Source: Luteibacter sp. dw_328 (GTDB lineage Bacteria > Pseudomonadota > Gammaproteobacteria > Xanthomonadales > Rhodanobacteraceae). From it: 64,000 nucleotides of DNA. This document shows, piece by piece, positions 34,182 to 43,332 of the stretch. The stretch is from assembly GCF_018449605.1 (NCBI RefSeq), contig NZ_JAAVUW010000003.1:434001-498000 (forward strand), given 5' to 3'. The first letter of the stretch is position 1; each line of letters opens with the position of its first letter. The notes beneath the pieces were generated by a model. The model ran no database searches. It had not been told where the DNA came from and worked only from the letters and a program-made list of their open reading frames with translations. Made by a program: the position numbers and the translations under genes.

Positions 34182-34967
34182 ATGGCGGGCAGGCCCGGAC
34201 CGCGCGACTCCGCGGCGCGATCCTTCGCGCCTTGCGCGGTTGTCCCGATCTACAACCATGGCAAGACCATTGCGGCGACCGCCAACGCGCTTGCCGGGCA
34301 TGGCTTGCCCGTTCTGATCGTCGACGACGGCTCCGACACGGCGACGCGCGACATCCTCGACGCCCTGGTGGCCGGCCGCGACGACCTGCGGCTGATCCGC
34401 CTGGCCGCCAACGGTGGCAAGGGTGCGGCCCTTAGCGCCGGCTTCCTTGCCGCCCACGAGGCCGGTTACAGCCACGTCCTGCAGATCGATGCCGACGGGC
34501 AGCACGACACCGCCGACGTGCCGCGCTTTCTCGCCGAAGCGAAAGCCGCGCCGGACGCCATGGTCTGCGGCCGTCCCATCTATGACGACTCCGTACCCCG
34601 TGCCCGCCTCTACGGCCGATACCTGACGCATGCCTGCGTATGGGTCGAGACGCTGTCGTTCGACATTCAGGATTCGATGTGCGGCTACCGGCTCTACCCC
34701 CTGGATGCCACGCGCGCCGAGATCGCGCGAAAGCCGCTGCCGACCCGCATGGACTTCGACACCGAAATCGCCGTGCGCCTTTTCTGGCGGGGCGTACCCG
34801 TGCGTAACCTGCCCACACGCGTGATCTACCCGGAAAACGGCCTCTCGCATTTCCGTATGTGGCGCGACAACGCGCGGATTACCGCGATGCATACGCGCCT
34901 GCTTCTGGGCATGCTGCCCCGTGCGCCGCGCCTCATTCTTCGCAAGCTCAAGAGCGAGACCCACTGA
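34182..34967 (+). CDS. Family 2 glycosyltransferase of the pigment operon
   Basis: 261-residue GT-A glycosyltransferase (family 2). The nucleotide-sugar site is in VVPIYNHGKTIAATANAL and LPVLIVDDGSD; the metal-binding acidic motif is LQIDADGQHD near 105. The acceptor side includes DSMCGYRLYP. No membrane helix is evident. In APE clusters a glycosyltransferase of this kind is thought to attach the head group that anchors the polyene in the outer membrane. The stop overlaps the next start by one base. Confidence 0.88.
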   Translation: MAGRPGPRDSAARSFAPCAVVPIYNHGKTIAATANALAGHGLPVLIVDDGSDTATRDILDALVAGRDDLRLIRLAANGGKGAALSAGFLAAHEAGYSHVLQIDADGQHDTADVPRFLAEAKAAPDAMVCGRPIYDDSVPRARLYGRYLTHACVWVETLSFDIQDSMCGYRLYPLDATRAEIARKPLPTRMDFDTEIAVRLFWRGVPVRNLPTRVIYPENGLSHFRMWRDNARITAMHTRLLLGMLPRAPRLILRKLKSETH

Positions 34968-35575
34968 TGCGTCGACTTATCACTTTTTTCGCCCTGCTTT
35001 GCGCGTTCGCCGCGCACGCACAATCGCCTGCCCTGACCGACGACGTGCTGGGCCATCTGGCAAAGCACCCACAGGTACGCGCCGAATTCACCCAGAGCCG
35101 CGAGAACCCGGCGCTCGCCGAACCGCAACTCAGCCACGGCGACCTGATCTTCGTCATCGGCCACGGCATGGTCTGGCATACCCGCGATCCGTTCGAGGAC
35201 ACACTGGTCTTCACCTCGGGCGATACGTCGCGGTTGAACGCGCAGGGCAAGCTCGAGCGCGTCCGTGACGGCAATCGTGGCGTGAGCCAGGTCTCCGGCA
35301 TGCTGCAGTCGCTGCTCGCGGGCAAGTCCGACGATGCCGCCCGTCAGTTCACCATCAGTGCGGATGGCACACCCGAGCACTGGACGCTGCACTTCGTGCC
35401 ACGCCAGGCGCGCGTGGCGAAAGTGCTTGCCGGCATCACCCTCAAGGGCGACGCGTTCCTGCAGTCGATCGAAGTAAACCTCGCCAGTGGCGAGCGCACG
35501 CTCATCACCTTCGCCAATACGCGCGATGCGGGCTCGCTCACGCCGGTCGAATCCACGGTGCTCGGCATTCCATGA
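34967..35575 (+). CDS. LolA-like outer-membrane lipoprotein carrier protein
   Basis: 202 residues with a signal peptide (MRRLITFFALLCAFAAHA, then QSPAL) and a LolA-like beta-half-barrel (HPQVRAEFTQSRENPALAEP; GVSQVSGMLQSLLAG). In aryl-polyene clusters such a protein is presumed to ferry the lipidated polyene across the periplasm (the ApeL position). The ATG at 34967 overlaps the previous stop (ATGA-type junction); the MMPL exporter gene overlaps its 3' end by four bases. Confidence 0.88.
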   Translation: MRRLITFFALLCAFAAHAQSPALTDDVLGHLAKHPQVRAEFTQSRENPALAEPQLSHGDLIFVIGHGMVWHTRDPFEDTLVFTSGDTSRLNAQGKLERVRDGNRGVSQVSGMLQSLLAGKSDDAARQFTISADGTPEHWTLHFVPRQARVAKVLAGITLKGDAFLQSIEVNLASGERTLITFANTRDAGSLTPVESTVLGIP

Positions 35576-37926
35576 AGTCGCTTTCGACCACGCAGCGCGC
35601 TGGCCTGTTCGCATTCGCGTCGCTGGTCGTCTGCCTGCTTTGTGCGTGGCTGCTGTTCGGCCGGGGCACGTCGCCCTTACAGACCGATGTACTCACGTTG
35701 CTTCCCGCGACGGAACGCCACCCCCTTGCCGAGGACGCCGTGGAGCGGCTGGCCCGGGCCAGCGGCGATCGCATGGTGCTGCTCGTCCACCACAAGGACG
35801 ACGACGCGGCCAAGGACGCCGCGCGTGAGCTCGGCGCTGCGTTGGCCGCGGATCCCGTGTTCGCCTCCGTGATCGCGGAGCTGCCGCCGTTCGACCTCGA
35901 CCAACTGGTCACGCCTTTCCTGCCGTTCCGCTTCCACTTGCTGACGCCGGAAGACCGGGCCGCGCTCACGACATCGGGCTTCGACCCGGTGGACGCCCTG
36001 AAACGCCGTCTCAACCAGCCGTTCGGCGCCAATGTCGGCGCGAAGCTCACCGACGATCCGTTCGGCTGGATGCAGCACTGGCTCGACCGCCAGCCGTGGA
36101 ACCGCTCCGCCCTCGTACCCGAGGACGATATGCTCACCGCCCATCGCGACGATGGCAGCTACGTGCTGGTCATCGCCACGCTGAAGGGCTCGTCGTACGA
36201 CGACGTCGTTCAGCGCCAGGCGCTGGCAACACTGGAACGTGCGGAGACCGCGATGGTCGCCAGGCATCCGGGTACTGCGCTCCTGCGCACCGGCGCCATC
36301 TTCTATGCGGCGTCTGCCCGCGCAGGCGCCGAGCACGATACGCATGTCGTCGGCATCGCTTCCACCGTCGGCATCGCGCTGCTGTTGCTGCTGGTTTTCC
36401 GATCGCTCCGACCGCTGTTGATCGCCTTTGTCTCCACGGCGCTCGGCGTGATCGGCGCCATCGCCACTACCGTGCTGGTGTTCGGCCAGCTGCACCTGCT
36501 GACCCTGGTGTTCGGGGCAGCGCTGCTCGGCGAAGCGGTGGATTATTCGATCCAGTACCTCTGCGCCCGTGCGAATGCCGGCGCCGACTGGCATGCCGAG
36601 CGCGGCGTGCGACAGGTGCGCCCGGCGCTATTGCTCGCGCTGGCCACGTCCCTGCTTGGCTATTCACTGCTGGCCGTCGTCCCGTTCCCGTTCCTGCGCC
36701 AGATGGCTGTCTTCGCCATCGCCGGCATGGCCATCGCCTGCGCCAGCGTGTTCTGGTTGCTGCCGGCGCTGGCCCAGAAGCCTGCCCGTGCGCCGCTCTC
36801 GCCCTCCCTCGTTCGGCTCGCACTCGGCTGGCAGCGCATTGCCTCGGGGCGTCGCGCGCTGCTCGGCGTCGCGGTGCTGTGTGTCGTCGCCGTTCCAGGC
36901 TGGCTGCGCCTGGGCCACGATGACGATATTCACCTGCTCATCTCGCCGCCCAAGGCGCTTGAGGCCCAAACGGCGACGATCCGCGAAGTCGCCGGCTTTG
37001 GCGGCGGCAGTCAGTTCTGGCTGGTCGAGGGTGCCAACGCGGAAGAAGTGCTCCAGCGCGAGGAAGCGCTCACCGACCGGCTCCAGACCTGGGTGGCGGA
37101 CGGCAAGCTCGGCGGCTGGACCGGCATCAGCGCCATGCTGCCTTCGGCACATCGGCAGGCGGCGAACATCGCGGCACTCGAGCCGCTGTTTACACCACGC
37201 GAACGCATGAGTGAATGGCTGGGTCAGGCGGGATTCCGCGCCGAAGGCAGCGCCGGCTTCGTAGCCGCTTATCCTGGCCGTGCCTTCACGATCGACGACT
37301 GGCTGGCCATGCCCGCCTATACGCCGTTCCGTTACCTGTGGATGAGTGGCGGCAAACACGGCGTCGGCAGCATCGTCGTGCCCCAGGGCCAGGACGATGC
37401 GGACCTGCTCCGCACCGCGTCCGATGGTTTGCCAGGCGTTTCGCTGGTCGACAAGCCGGCGAGCATCACGGCGCTGTTCGGCCGTTATCGTGGCTATGCG
37501 GATGTCTGGCTCGGCGGCGCACTGGCCCTGGTCGGCCTCGCCTTCGTCTGGCGCTACGGTCTGCGCTCCGCGTGGCGCGTCCTGTTGCCGCCAGCCGCCG
37601 GCATCGTGCTCAGCGTGGCCGCACTCGGCTACCTCGGCGAACCGCTTACGCTGTTCCACGTCATGGCACTGATGCTGGTGCTCGGCGTCGGCGCCAACTA
37701 CGCGGTCTTCCTGCGCGAAGGCGAACCACACGTCGCCCACCTCCCGGGCGCGGCTTACGCCGGCGTGCTGCTCTCGGCGGTCACCGCCCTGCTCTCCTTC
37801 GGCCTGCTCGCGCTCAGCACGATGCCGGCCCTGCGACATTTTGGCCTTACCCTGCTCCTCGGGATCGGCTTCACCGCGCTACTCGCGCCGGTGAGCGTCC
37901 CCGCACCGAAGAATCGAACCGCATGA
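35572..37926 (+). CDS. MMPL/RND-type exporter of the pigment operon
   Basis: 784-residue inner-membrane transporter of the MMPL (RND) family, with the two repeats expected: a membrane helix at about 10-30, a periplasmic loop, helices from about 258 to 400, a second loop, and helices from about 640 to the end. GEAVDYSIQYLCAR corresponds to the conserved polar residues of helix 4, and LGVGANYAVFLREG to those of the second half. It matches the ApeM role, moving the polyene lipid out of the inner membrane toward the LolA-like carrier. Confidence 0.9.
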   Translation: MKSLSTTQRAGLFAFASLVVCLLCAWLLFGRGTSPLQTDVLTLLPATERHPLAEDAVERLARASGDRMVLLVHHKDDDAAKDAARELGAALAADPVFASVIAELPPFDLDQLVTPFLPFRFHLLTPEDRAALTTSGFDPVDALKRRLNQPFGANVGAKLTDDPFGWMQHWLDRQPWNRSALVPEDDMLTAHRDDGSYVLVIATLKGSSYDDVVQRQALATLERAETAMVARHPGTALLRTGAIFYAASARAGAEHDTHVVGIASTVGIALLLLLVFRSLRPLLIAFVSTALGVIGAIATTVLVFGQLHLLTLVFGAALLGEAVDYSIQYLCARANAGADWHAERGVRQVRPALLLALATSLLGYSLLAVVPFPFLRQMAVFAIAGMAIACASVFWLLPALAQKPARAPLSPSLVRLALGWQRIASGRRALLGVAVLCVVAVPGWLRLGHDDDIHLLISPPKALEAQTATIREVAGFGGGSQFWLVEGANAEEVLQREEALTDRLQTWVADGKLGGWTGISAMLPSAHRQAANIAALEPLFTPRERMSEWLGQAGFRAEGSAGFVAAYPGRAFTIDDWLAMPAYTPFRYLWMSGGKHGVGSIVVPQGQDDADLLRTASDGLPGVSLVDKPASITALFGRYRGYADVWLGGALALVGLAFVWRYGLRSAWRVLLPPAAGIVLSVAALGYLGEPLTLFHVMALMLVLGVGANYAVFLREGEPHVAHLPGAAYAGVLLSAVTALLSFGLLALSTMPALRHFGLTLLLGIGFTALLAPVSVPAPKNRTA

Positions 37927-37946
37927 ACAACGCAGAACACGTTACC

Positions 37947-37951
37947 GGAGG
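37947..37951 (+). promoter_or_regulatory. Ribosome binding site deciding a ketosynthase start
   Basis: GGAGG seven bases before the ATG at 37959. The alternative ATG at 37923 overlaps the exporter stop but has no such site. Confidence 0.55.
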
Positions 37952-37958
37952 TCGCGCG

Positions 37959-39185
37959 ATGAAGCGCGTCGTTGTCACGGGCATGGGCGGCATCACGCCA
38001 CTCGGCGACGACTGGGCCACCATCGAGGCGCGCCTGCGCCAGTTCCGCAATGCCGTGCGTCGCATGCACGAGTGGGATTACTTCGATGCGCTGAACGGAC
38101 GCCTCGGTTGCCCCGTCGACGATTTCAGGATCCCGTCGACGTGGTCGCGCAAGCACGTGCGCTCGATGGGACGCGTGGCCCAGCTCGCCGTTGCCGCGAG
38201 CGAGCGCGCCCTCGACGACGCCGGCCTGCTCGGCAACACCGAGATCACTGACGGGCGCATGGGCGTCGCCTATGGGTCGTCGGGCGGCAGCATCGAGCCG
38301 GCGAAGACCATCGGGCGCATGCTCGAAACCGGTTCCATGCAGGGCGTAACCGCGACCAGCTACATCCAGATGATGGCGCACACGACGGCGGTGAACGTCG
38401 GCGTGTTCTTCGGGTTGAAGGGCCGCATCATCACCACATCCAGCGCGTGCACCTCCGGCAGCCAGGCCATCGGTTACGGCTACGAAGCGATCCAGCAGGG
38501 CAAGCAGACGCTGATGGTGTGCGGCGGAGCCGAAGAGCTGTCCGGCCCCGGCGCCGCCGTGTTCGACACGCTGTTCGCGACGAGCACCCGCAACGACACA
38601 CCCCAGGTGACGCCGCGCCCGTTCGACGCCAAGCGCGACGGCCTCGTCGTCGGCGAAGGGGCGACGACGCTGATCCTCGAGGAGTACGAGCACGCGGTGG
38701 CCCGAGGCGCGCGCATCTACGCGGAGATCGTCGGCTTCGGTACCAACTCGGACGGCCAGCACATCACCCAACCCACGCGCGGGACCATGGCCGCCGCCAT
38801 GCGCATGGCCCTTGCCGACGCCGACCTGGCGCCCGACGCCATCGGCTACGTCAGCGCGCACGGCACCGCGACCGATCGCGGTGATGTGGCGGAAAGCCAC
38901 GCCACGGCGGACGTGCTGGGCACTGGCGTTCCCATCAGCTCGATGAAGAGCTACGTGGGCCACACGCTCGGCGCCTGTGGTGCGCTCGAAGCCTGGTGGG
39001 CGATCGAAATGATGCGCGGTGGCTGGTTCGCGCCGACGATAAACCTCGAGACGCCGGATCCGGAATGCGCCGCGCTGGACTATCTCACCGGCGAGGGCCG
39101 CGATATCCGTACCCGCTACGTCATGAACAACAACTTTGCCTTCGGTGGCATCAATACGTCGTTGATCTTCAAGGCAGTCGGCTGA
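37959..39185 (+). CDS. Beta-ketoacyl-ACP synthase 1 of the pigment operon
   Basis: 408-residue FabF-like condensing enzyme extending the polyene with malonyl-ACP. The catalytic triad is intact: Cys 164 in TTSSACTSGSQA, His in SAHGTATDRGD, and His in GHTLGACGALE. The C-terminal NNNFAFGGINTSLIF is typical. The start at 37959 is supported by GGAGG and the canonical opening MKRVVVTGMGGITPLG; an in-frame ATG at 37923 would overlap the exporter gene by four bases and add 12 residues. The next ketosynthase starts on the stop codon. Confidence 0.92.
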   Translation: MKRVVVTGMGGITPLGDDWATIEARLRQFRNAVRRMHEWDYFDALNGRLGCPVDDFRIPSTWSRKHVRSMGRVAQLAVAASERALDDAGLLGNTEITDGRMGVAYGSSGGSIEPAKTIGRMLETGSMQGVTATSYIQMMAHTTAVNVGVFFGLKGRIITTSSACTSGSQAIGYGYEAIQQGKQTLMVCGGAEELSGPGAAVFDTLFATSTRNDTPQVTPRPFDAKRDGLVVGEGATTLILEEYEHAVARGARIYAEIVGFGTNSDGQHITQPTRGTMAAAMRMALADADLAPDAIGYVSAHGTATDRGDVAESHATADVLGTGVPISSMKSYVGHTLGACGALEAWWAIEMMRGGWFAPTINLETPDPECAALDYLTGEGRDIRTRYVMNNNFAFGGINTSLIFKAVG

Positions 39186-40411
39186 TGAGGCGCGTCGTGG
39201 TCACCGGCATGGGCGCTGTGTCCTGCCTCGGGCCGGACCGCCATGCCCTGTTCGACGGCCTGCGCGCTGGCCGTGCAGGCTTTCGCGACATGCCGGATTT
39301 CGCCGCGCTGGGCATGCGCTGCCGTGTTGCGGCGCCCGCCGATACCGACACGCTCGAGCCGCCGCACCGCAAGCTGCGTCGCTACCTGCCGCAGGCGGCG
39401 GAGTACGCGTGGCACGCTACCCGCGAAGCGCTGCAGGAAGCCGGACTCGATGAGGCGCGTATCGGCGAGCGCGATGTCGGCATCCTCATGGGCGCTTCAG
39501 CCGCCCTCTCTGAATACGAAGCGGGCCTGGACATGTTCCACGCTCGCGGTATCTCGCGACTGTCGCCGTTCATCGTGCCGCGGAGCATGGGCAGTGCGGT
39601 GGCGGCGACACTTACCCACGCCTTCGGCTTCGGCGGCCGCGCCTTCACCATCAGCTCGGCCTGCACGAGTGCGACGCACGCTATCGGCCAGGCGATGGAA
39701 CTGATCCAGCTCGGGCGGCAGGAAATCGTCGTCTGCGGCGGCGCCGAGGAGCTGCACGACAAGGCCGCGATGTGCTTCGACGTGATGAATGCCTTGTCGA
39801 CGACAAGCGTGGCGGGTGAGCGCGTGGCCTGCCCTTACGATGCCGATCGCGACGGCATCGTGCTAGGCGGTGGCGCCGGCGTGCTGGTGCTCGAGTCGCT
39901 CGACCATGCGAACGCGCGCGGCGCACGCATCCTCGCCGAACTCGTGGGTTACGGCGCGGCGTCGGATCCCAACGGCATGGTGAGTCCCGAGGCGGGTGGC
40001 ATGGCCGAAGCCATGCACCAGGCTATCGATCTGGCCGGCGTCCTGCCCGATTACATCAACACGCACGCGTGCGCGACCATCCACGGCGACCTTGCCGAAT
40101 GGCATGCACTGAGCCGGGTATTCGGCGAACGCGGGCATGCCGTGCCACCCATGTCGTCGATCAAGGGCCTGACCGGTCACGCGCCGGCGGCGGCGGGCGC
40201 CCTCGACGCCATCGCGTCGATCGCCATGATGGAGAACGGCGTGCTGCTCGGCGGCGCGACACCGCCAAGACGTGATGCCGCCTTTGCGGATGCACCATTG
40301 ATCGAGGGGGAACTCGCGATCCCGGTGGATAGCGTGATGTCGAATACGTTTGGCTTCGGTGGCAGCTGCGCCGCCCTGGTCTTTCGCCGCCATGCCGGGG
40401 CAGTCACGTGA
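39185..40411 (+). CDS. Beta-ketoacyl-ACP synthase 2 of the pigment operon
   Basis: 408-residue FabF-like condensing enzyme. Nucleophile Cys 160 in TISSACTSATHA; first His in INTHACATIHGD, where the usual AHGT is changed to THAC; second His in GHAPAAAGALD. It keeps all three catalytic residues, so it is likely active. It lies directly before the chain-length factor, with which it overlaps by four bases (GTGA junction), and may be the partner in a KS-CLF heterodimer as described for ApeO-ApeC. Sequence around the first His sets it apart from the other two synthases. Confidence 0.9.
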   Translation: MRRVVVTGMGAVSCLGPDRHALFDGLRAGRAGFRDMPDFAALGMRCRVAAPADTDTLEPPHRKLRRYLPQAAEYAWHATREALQEAGLDEARIGERDVGILMGASAALSEYEAGLDMFHARGISRLSPFIVPRSMGSAVAATLTHAFGFGGRAFTISSACTSATHAIGQAMELIQLGRQEIVVCGGAEELHDKAAMCFDVMNALSTTSVAGERVACPYDADRDGIVLGGGAGVLVLESLDHANARGARILAELVGYGAASDPNGMVSPEAGGMAEAMHQAIDLAGVLPDYINTHACATIHGDLAEWHALSRVFGERGHAVPPMSSIKGLTGHAPAAAGALDAIASIAMMENGVLLGGATPPRRDAAFADAPLIEGELAIPVDSVMSNTFGFGGSCAALVFRRHAGAVT

Positions 40412-41142
40412 TCGAGCTGGCTATCGAACGCTGGCGCGCGTGGGCGCCTGGCATCGAGGAACCGGCCGCGTGGGCCGCATGGTCGGCGGCACCTCGCCCT
40501 CTCGTCGATAGCGGTGAGCAGCCCTCCTGCGACTTCGTGCCGCCGATGCAACGCCGCCGCCTCAGCCGCCTGGCGCGCATCGTCATGCACACCGCGTGGC
40601 CGATGTGTAGCGACGACGAGCAACTGCCCTTCGTTTATGCTTCGCGACACGGCGAGACCACCCGCACCTTCGCCATGCTGGATGACATTGGCCGCGAAGC
40701 ACCCCTGTCGCCCACGCAGTTCGGCCTTTCGGTCCATAACGCGATTGCCGGGCAGTGGTCCATCCTGCGCGAGCAGCGCGGCGAATCCGTGGCGATCGCG
40801 GGGGAAGCCGACACGTTCGAGCATGCCATCGTCGAAGCCGCCGCCCTGCTGGGCGAGGGTGCCGCCGCGGTGATCGTCGTGCTCGCCGAAGAGCGTCCCG
40901 CCGTGGCCTATGACGGTTGGATCGACGACGTCCCCTTTTCCTATGCCGTCGCGCTGCGCGTCTCACGGGCCGATGGCACGGCGGCCGGTCCGCGCTGGAG
41001 GCTGTCGCTTCGTGGTAATACAGAGGCCGCACCGTCGGCCCCTGGCCCGCACGCCCTGCAATTCGTCCGCGCACTGCACGATGGCGCGATCCTGGACCAC
41101 CCGTGGAAGACGCGTCGATGGACCTGGCAACCGGTACCGTGA
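40408..41142 (+). CDS. Beta-ketoacyl synthase chain-length factor
   Basis: 244 residues, a shortened ketosynthase-like subunit of the ApeC chain-length-factor type. It retains the N-terminal thiolase-fold pattern (LPFVYASRHGETTRTFAMLDDI; LSPTQFGLSVHNAIAGQWSIL) but has no nucleophilic Cys where the synthases have SSACTS. Such subunits pair with an active ketosynthase and set polyene length. Start codon GTG at 40408, overlapping the previous stop. Confidence 0.85.
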   Translation: MIELAIERWRAWAPGIEEPAAWAAWSAAPRPLVDSGEQPSCDFVPPMQRRRLSRLARIVMHTAWPMCSDDEQLPFVYASRHGETTRTFAMLDDIGREAPLSPTQFGLSVHNAIAGQWSILREQRGESVAIAGEADTFEHAIVEAAALLGEGAAAVIVVLAEERPAVAYDGWIDDVPFSYAVALRVSRADGTAAGPRWRLSLRGNTEAAPSAPGPHALQFVRALHDGAILDHPWKTRRWTWQPVP

Positions 41143-41906
41143 TCCGCCGAGGCGACTTCTGGGCCTGGCGCTTCGTCTGCACCGCCCTGAGCTTCGCTTT
41201 GTTCGGCATCGGCGGCATCGTGCTGCGCGTGGTCGTACTCCCTATGGTGCTGGTGTGGCCTGGACCCGAAGCGGTGCGCCGTCGCCGCGCCCGGCGAACG
41301 GTCGGGCGCGCGTTCTGGCTGCACTCGCAGTTCATGTACCGCACCGGCACCGTCGCGTTTCGCTTCGACGGCGTGGAGCGCCTTGGTCAACCCGGCCAGA
41401 TGATCGTCGCCAACCACCCCTCGTTAATCGACGTGGTCTACCTGATCGGCCACGTTCCCGAGGCCAACTGCGTGGTCAAGCACAGCCTGTGGAAGAACCC
41501 GTGCATGCGTGGGCCGGTGATGGCCGCCGGCTACATCAGTAACGACGGCAGCGCCGAGATGCTCGACCGGGCGGCCGACGTCCTCCGCGACGGCCAGACC
41601 CTGATCATCTTTCCGGAAGGTACGCGCACGACGCCCGGCCAGGATCCCGTCTTCCATCGGGGCGCTGCCGCCATTGCCGTGCGCGGCGCACGTACGGTCA
41701 CCCCGGTTTTCATCACGGTCGTGCCGACCACGTTGACCAAGGCCGAACCGTGGTACAGCGTGCCGAAGCGCCGCGTGCACGTGCATATCCGGGTCGGCGA
41801 CGATATTCCCGTCGCGGCCTTCAGTGAAGCCGCTCCCGCGCCGATAGCCTCGCGTCGGCTCAATGCCCACCTCCACCACCTCTACGCCAGGGAACTCAAG
41901 GCATGA
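41118..41906 (+). CDS. 1-acylglycerol-3-phosphate O-acyltransferase-like protein
   Basis: 262-residue PlsC-type acyltransferase with one or two N-terminal membrane segments (about 18-48). The HX4D catalytic motif is His 100 and Asp 105 in ANHPSLID, and FPEGTRTTPG is the substrate-binding block. In aryl-polyene clusters these enzymes probably transfer the polyene to its lipid or sugar head group. The ATG at 41118 overlaps the chain-length factor by 25 bases; a GTG at 41103 is also possible. Confidence 0.87.
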   Translation: MDLATGTVIRRGDFWAWRFVCTALSFALFGIGGIVLRVVVLPMVLVWPGPEAVRRRRARRTVGRAFWLHSQFMYRTGTVAFRFDGVERLGQPGQMIVANHPSLIDVVYLIGHVPEANCVVKHSLWKNPCMRGPVMAAGYISNDGSAEMLDRAADVLRDGQTLIIFPEGTRTTPGQDPVFHRGAAAIAVRGARTVTPVFITVVPTTLTKAEPWYSVPKRRVHVHIRVGDDIPVAAFSEAAPAPIASRRLNAHLHHLYARELKA

Positions 41907-42172
41907 ATGACCTCGAACGGAACATCGCCGGACTCATCATCGAGACGCTCGCCCTCGAACACCTCAAGGTGGACGACATTGCCGTCGACCAGCCGCTCTT
42001 CGGCCAGGGGCTCGGCCTGGATTCGGTCGATGCCCTCGAGCTCGCGCTTGCGCTGCAGAACCGCTACGGGTTGAAGATCGCCTCGGATTCACGTGACGCC
42101 CGACGCCACTTCGAGACGGTACGAAGCCTCGCCCACTACGTCGAAGCGAACGGCGCCCCATGCGCAAACTGA
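41903..42172 (+). CDS. Aryl-polyene acyl carrier protein 2
   Basis: 89-residue acyl carrier protein; attachment Ser 41 in GLGLDSVDALELA. It overlaps the acyltransferase before it by four bases and the next gene by 13. It differs clearly from ACP 1, which suggests that the two serve different partners (starter loading versus elongation); that split is inference. Confidence 0.9.
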   Translation: MNDLERNIAGLIIETLALEHLKVDDIAVDQPLFGQGLGLDSVDALELALALQNRYGLKIASDSRDARRHFETVRSLAHYVEANGAPCAN

Positions 42173-43332
42173 GCGACGCGGCACTGCTGCTGGTCGGCGT
42201 GCTCTATCCCTTCATCGTCTACTTCGGCATGGACCACGTGTCCACGCCGATCTTCGGGTTGATCCTCGGTGGCCTGTGGCTGGTGCGCGCACCCGCCCTG
42301 TGGCGCCAGCCCGGCGGCCGCTGGATGCTCGGCGTGACGCTGATCTACTGCGCGGTGCTCGCATTCGGCGGCGAAGACGATCTGCTGCGCTGGTACCCCA
42401 GCCTGATCTGCGCGTTACTCCTGGCCGCGTTCGGTCTCAGCCTGAAATTCGGGCCACCGATGATCGAGCGCATCGCGCGTGTCACCGAGCCCGACCTGCC
42501 ACCTGTCGCCGTGCGCTACACGCGCAAGGTAACCTGGGTGTGGGTGGTGTTTTTCCTGCTCAACGGCACTGCCTCCGGCCTGCTGGCCAAGTGGGGCCCG
42601 CTCTCATGGTGGACGTTCTACAACGGCATTCTGGCCTACTCCGTGATGGGCGTGCTCTTTCTCGGCGAGTGGCTGCTGCGCCAGCGCCTGCGTCGCCGGA
42701 TCAACAAGGCACCGATGGACGGTGCGGCCGGGCGCCTGCTCTCGCACCCCTGGGTCGCGGCGGCCGCGGGCGGCTACGCCGGCAAGCTCGGCCCGGGCAT
42801 GGTCGTGGCGTTCACACCTGCCGGACGCACGGCGCTGCTGCGTCATGGGCGGGCGGGCCTCATCAATGAACTCGGGCAGCAAGCGGCAGGCGATGACGCG
42901 CTGTCGACGCCCATGGTCTGGCGCTTCGTCGACGTCTTGCCGGAATCCGCGCGGGTGGATGCGCTCCTGCAGGCCGCGTTGCCGACGGCGCCACGCGTGA
43001 TGGGCGAACGCCTCGATGGCGACGCGCATGTCATCGAACTGGAGCTGCCGTTGGACCTTGCCTGCTTCGCCGATCACTTTCCGGATGCGCCGGTCCTGCC
43101 GGGCGTCGTCCAGATCGGCTGGGCGCTCAAGCTCGCCGCGCCCCGGCTCGGCACGCCGACCACGTGTCGCGGCATGGATGCACTGAAATTCCAGCGCCTG
43201 CTGCGTCCCGGCGATCGCGTGGAACTGACGCTGCGCTACGACGCCGCGCGCGGACGCCTGCATTTCGCCTATCGCACCGGTGATGCGTATTACTCGTCCG
43301 CGCACCTGCGCCTGGAAGGCACCCATGCCTGA
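42160..43332 (+). CDS. Fusion: COG4648 membrane protein, AMP-ligase C-terminal remnant, ApeI-like dehydratase
   Basis: 390 residues. Residues 1-180 carry five or six membrane helices in the COG4648 pattern, ending in a basic stretch (RQRLRRRINK). Residues about 188-275 resemble only the C-terminal subdomain of an acyl-adenylating (ANL) ligase: RLLSHPWVAAAAGG, MVVAFTPAGRTALLRHGRAG and WRFVDVLPESARVDALLQ, the last in place of the usual LP-N-x-x-GK with its catalytic lysine. Residues about 280-390 are a hotdog dehydratase of the ApeI/FabZ type (FADHFPDAPVLPGVVQIGWA). The roughly 350-residue AMP-binding domain is absent. In reference APE clusters, as I recall them, apeG, apeH and apeI are adjacent in this order, so an internal deletion fusing them is a simple explanation. 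Confidence 0.8.
   Translation: MRKLSDAALLLVGVLYPFIVYFGMDHVSTPIFGLILGGLWLVRAPALWRQPGGRWMLGVTLIYCAVLAFGGEDDLLRWYPSLICALLLAAFGLSLKFGPPMIERIARVTEPDLPPVAVRYTRKVTWVWVVFFLLNGTASGLLAKWGPLSWWTFYNGILAYSVMGVLFLGEWLLRQRLRRRINKAPMDGAAGRLLSHPWVAAAAGGYAGKLGPGMVVAFTPAGRTALLRHGRAGLINELGQQAAGDDALSTPMVWRFVDVLPESARVDALLQAALPTAPRVMGERLDGDAHVIELELPLDLACFADHFPDAPVLPGVVQIGWALKLAAPRLGTPTTCRGMDALKFQRLLRPGDRVELTLRYDAARGRLHFAYRTGDAYYSSAHLRLEGTHA

Noticed and set aside
33883-34317. 144-codon frame starting just upstream of ACP 1
   Set aside because: It overlaps the acyl carrier protein gene in another frame and gives Arg/His-rich sequence; the ACP has a clear attachment site.
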